Source: CAIOZW01 sp049317725
Lineage (GTDB): Bacteria; Acidobacteriota; Blastocatellia; RBC074
Direction of reading: 5' to 3'
NCBI GenBank assembly: GCA_049317725.1
Contig: JBMOHS010000049.1
Coordinates: 1-22,260 of the forward strand
DNA: 22,260 bases
Position 1 is the stretch's first letter. Each line of letters opens with the position of its first letter. The notes below the pieces were generated by a model. It made no database searches, was not told where the DNA came from, and was given only the letters and a program-made list of their open reading frames with translations. Of the stretch, positions 22,258-22,260 are shown piece after piece. A program made the translations under genes and the position numbers.

Positions 22258-22260
22258 GCA

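Noticed and set aside
1..22260. tRNA, rRNA or riboswitch
   Set aside because: I found no cloverleaf, no rRNA stretch and no known riboswitch core (including cobalamin upstream of the B12 protein). A covariance-model scan would be needed to exclude small RNAs.

Overview
This looks like a piece of chromosome from an uncultivated or little-studied Gram-negative bacterium with high GC content. The outer membrane is implied by an LptB ATPase next to a periplasmic LptC/LptA-type protein. Other diderm-typical genes are surE-pcm, sigma-54 (rpoN) and a DedA protein. Three things make me lean, weakly, towards Acidobacteriota or a related lineage: the very long LptC-LptA-like fusion, the acidobacterial style of GMC oxidoreductase, and the secreted LolA-like protein after it. 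This is inference from recalled family patterns; the phylum is not proven by the window.

Layout, left to right. (1) 1-690: a paired-hairpin REP-like element at the very edge, then a stand-alone B12-binding subunit of an acyl-CoA mutase. (2) 690-1040: a dispersed-repeat element (copy 1) and a 9-bp tandem repeat. (3) 1038-3939: comF on the plus strand, running tail to tail into a minus-strand surE-pcm-dedA operon. (4) 4227-8434: a plus-strand run of AI-2E-type permease, small GGQ ribosome-rescue factor, rlmN and nadB, with two ATGA stop/start overlaps. (5) 8451-17939: a long minus-strand cluster read as lptC/A fusion, lptB, rpoN, hpf, rapZ, PTS IIA, HPr, enzyme I. This is the well-known envelope/sigma-54/regulatory-PTS neighbourhood. 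A second copy of the dispersed repeat sits between lptB and rpoN and ends 5 bp before the rpoN start. (6) 18404-21395: GMC flavoprotein with a four-cysteine motif, then a secreted protein of unknown function. (7) 21396-22260: a poorly coding and partly AT-richer tail. It holds a second REP-like element, a good sigma-70-like promoter, and the decayed start of a type I restriction-modification hsdM.

How the genes work together: lptCA and lptB serve LPS export. rpoN, hpf, rapZ, IIA, HPr and EI form a regulatory phosphorelay without any visible sugar permease (no IIB/IIC) and without HPr kinase, so it probably regulates rather than transports. surE-pcm are stationary-phase and protein-repair genes; rlmN, the GGQ protein and hpf all act on ribosomes.

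Most of the window is ordinary core genome. I do not see a convincing new multi-gene system. The points most worth a second look are a RapZ whose Walker A lysine reads as methionine, the giant LptC-LptA fusion, the terminal-inverted-repeat element beside rpoN, the CxxCxxCxxxC motif inside the GMC enzyme, and the broken hsdM in the right-hand tail.
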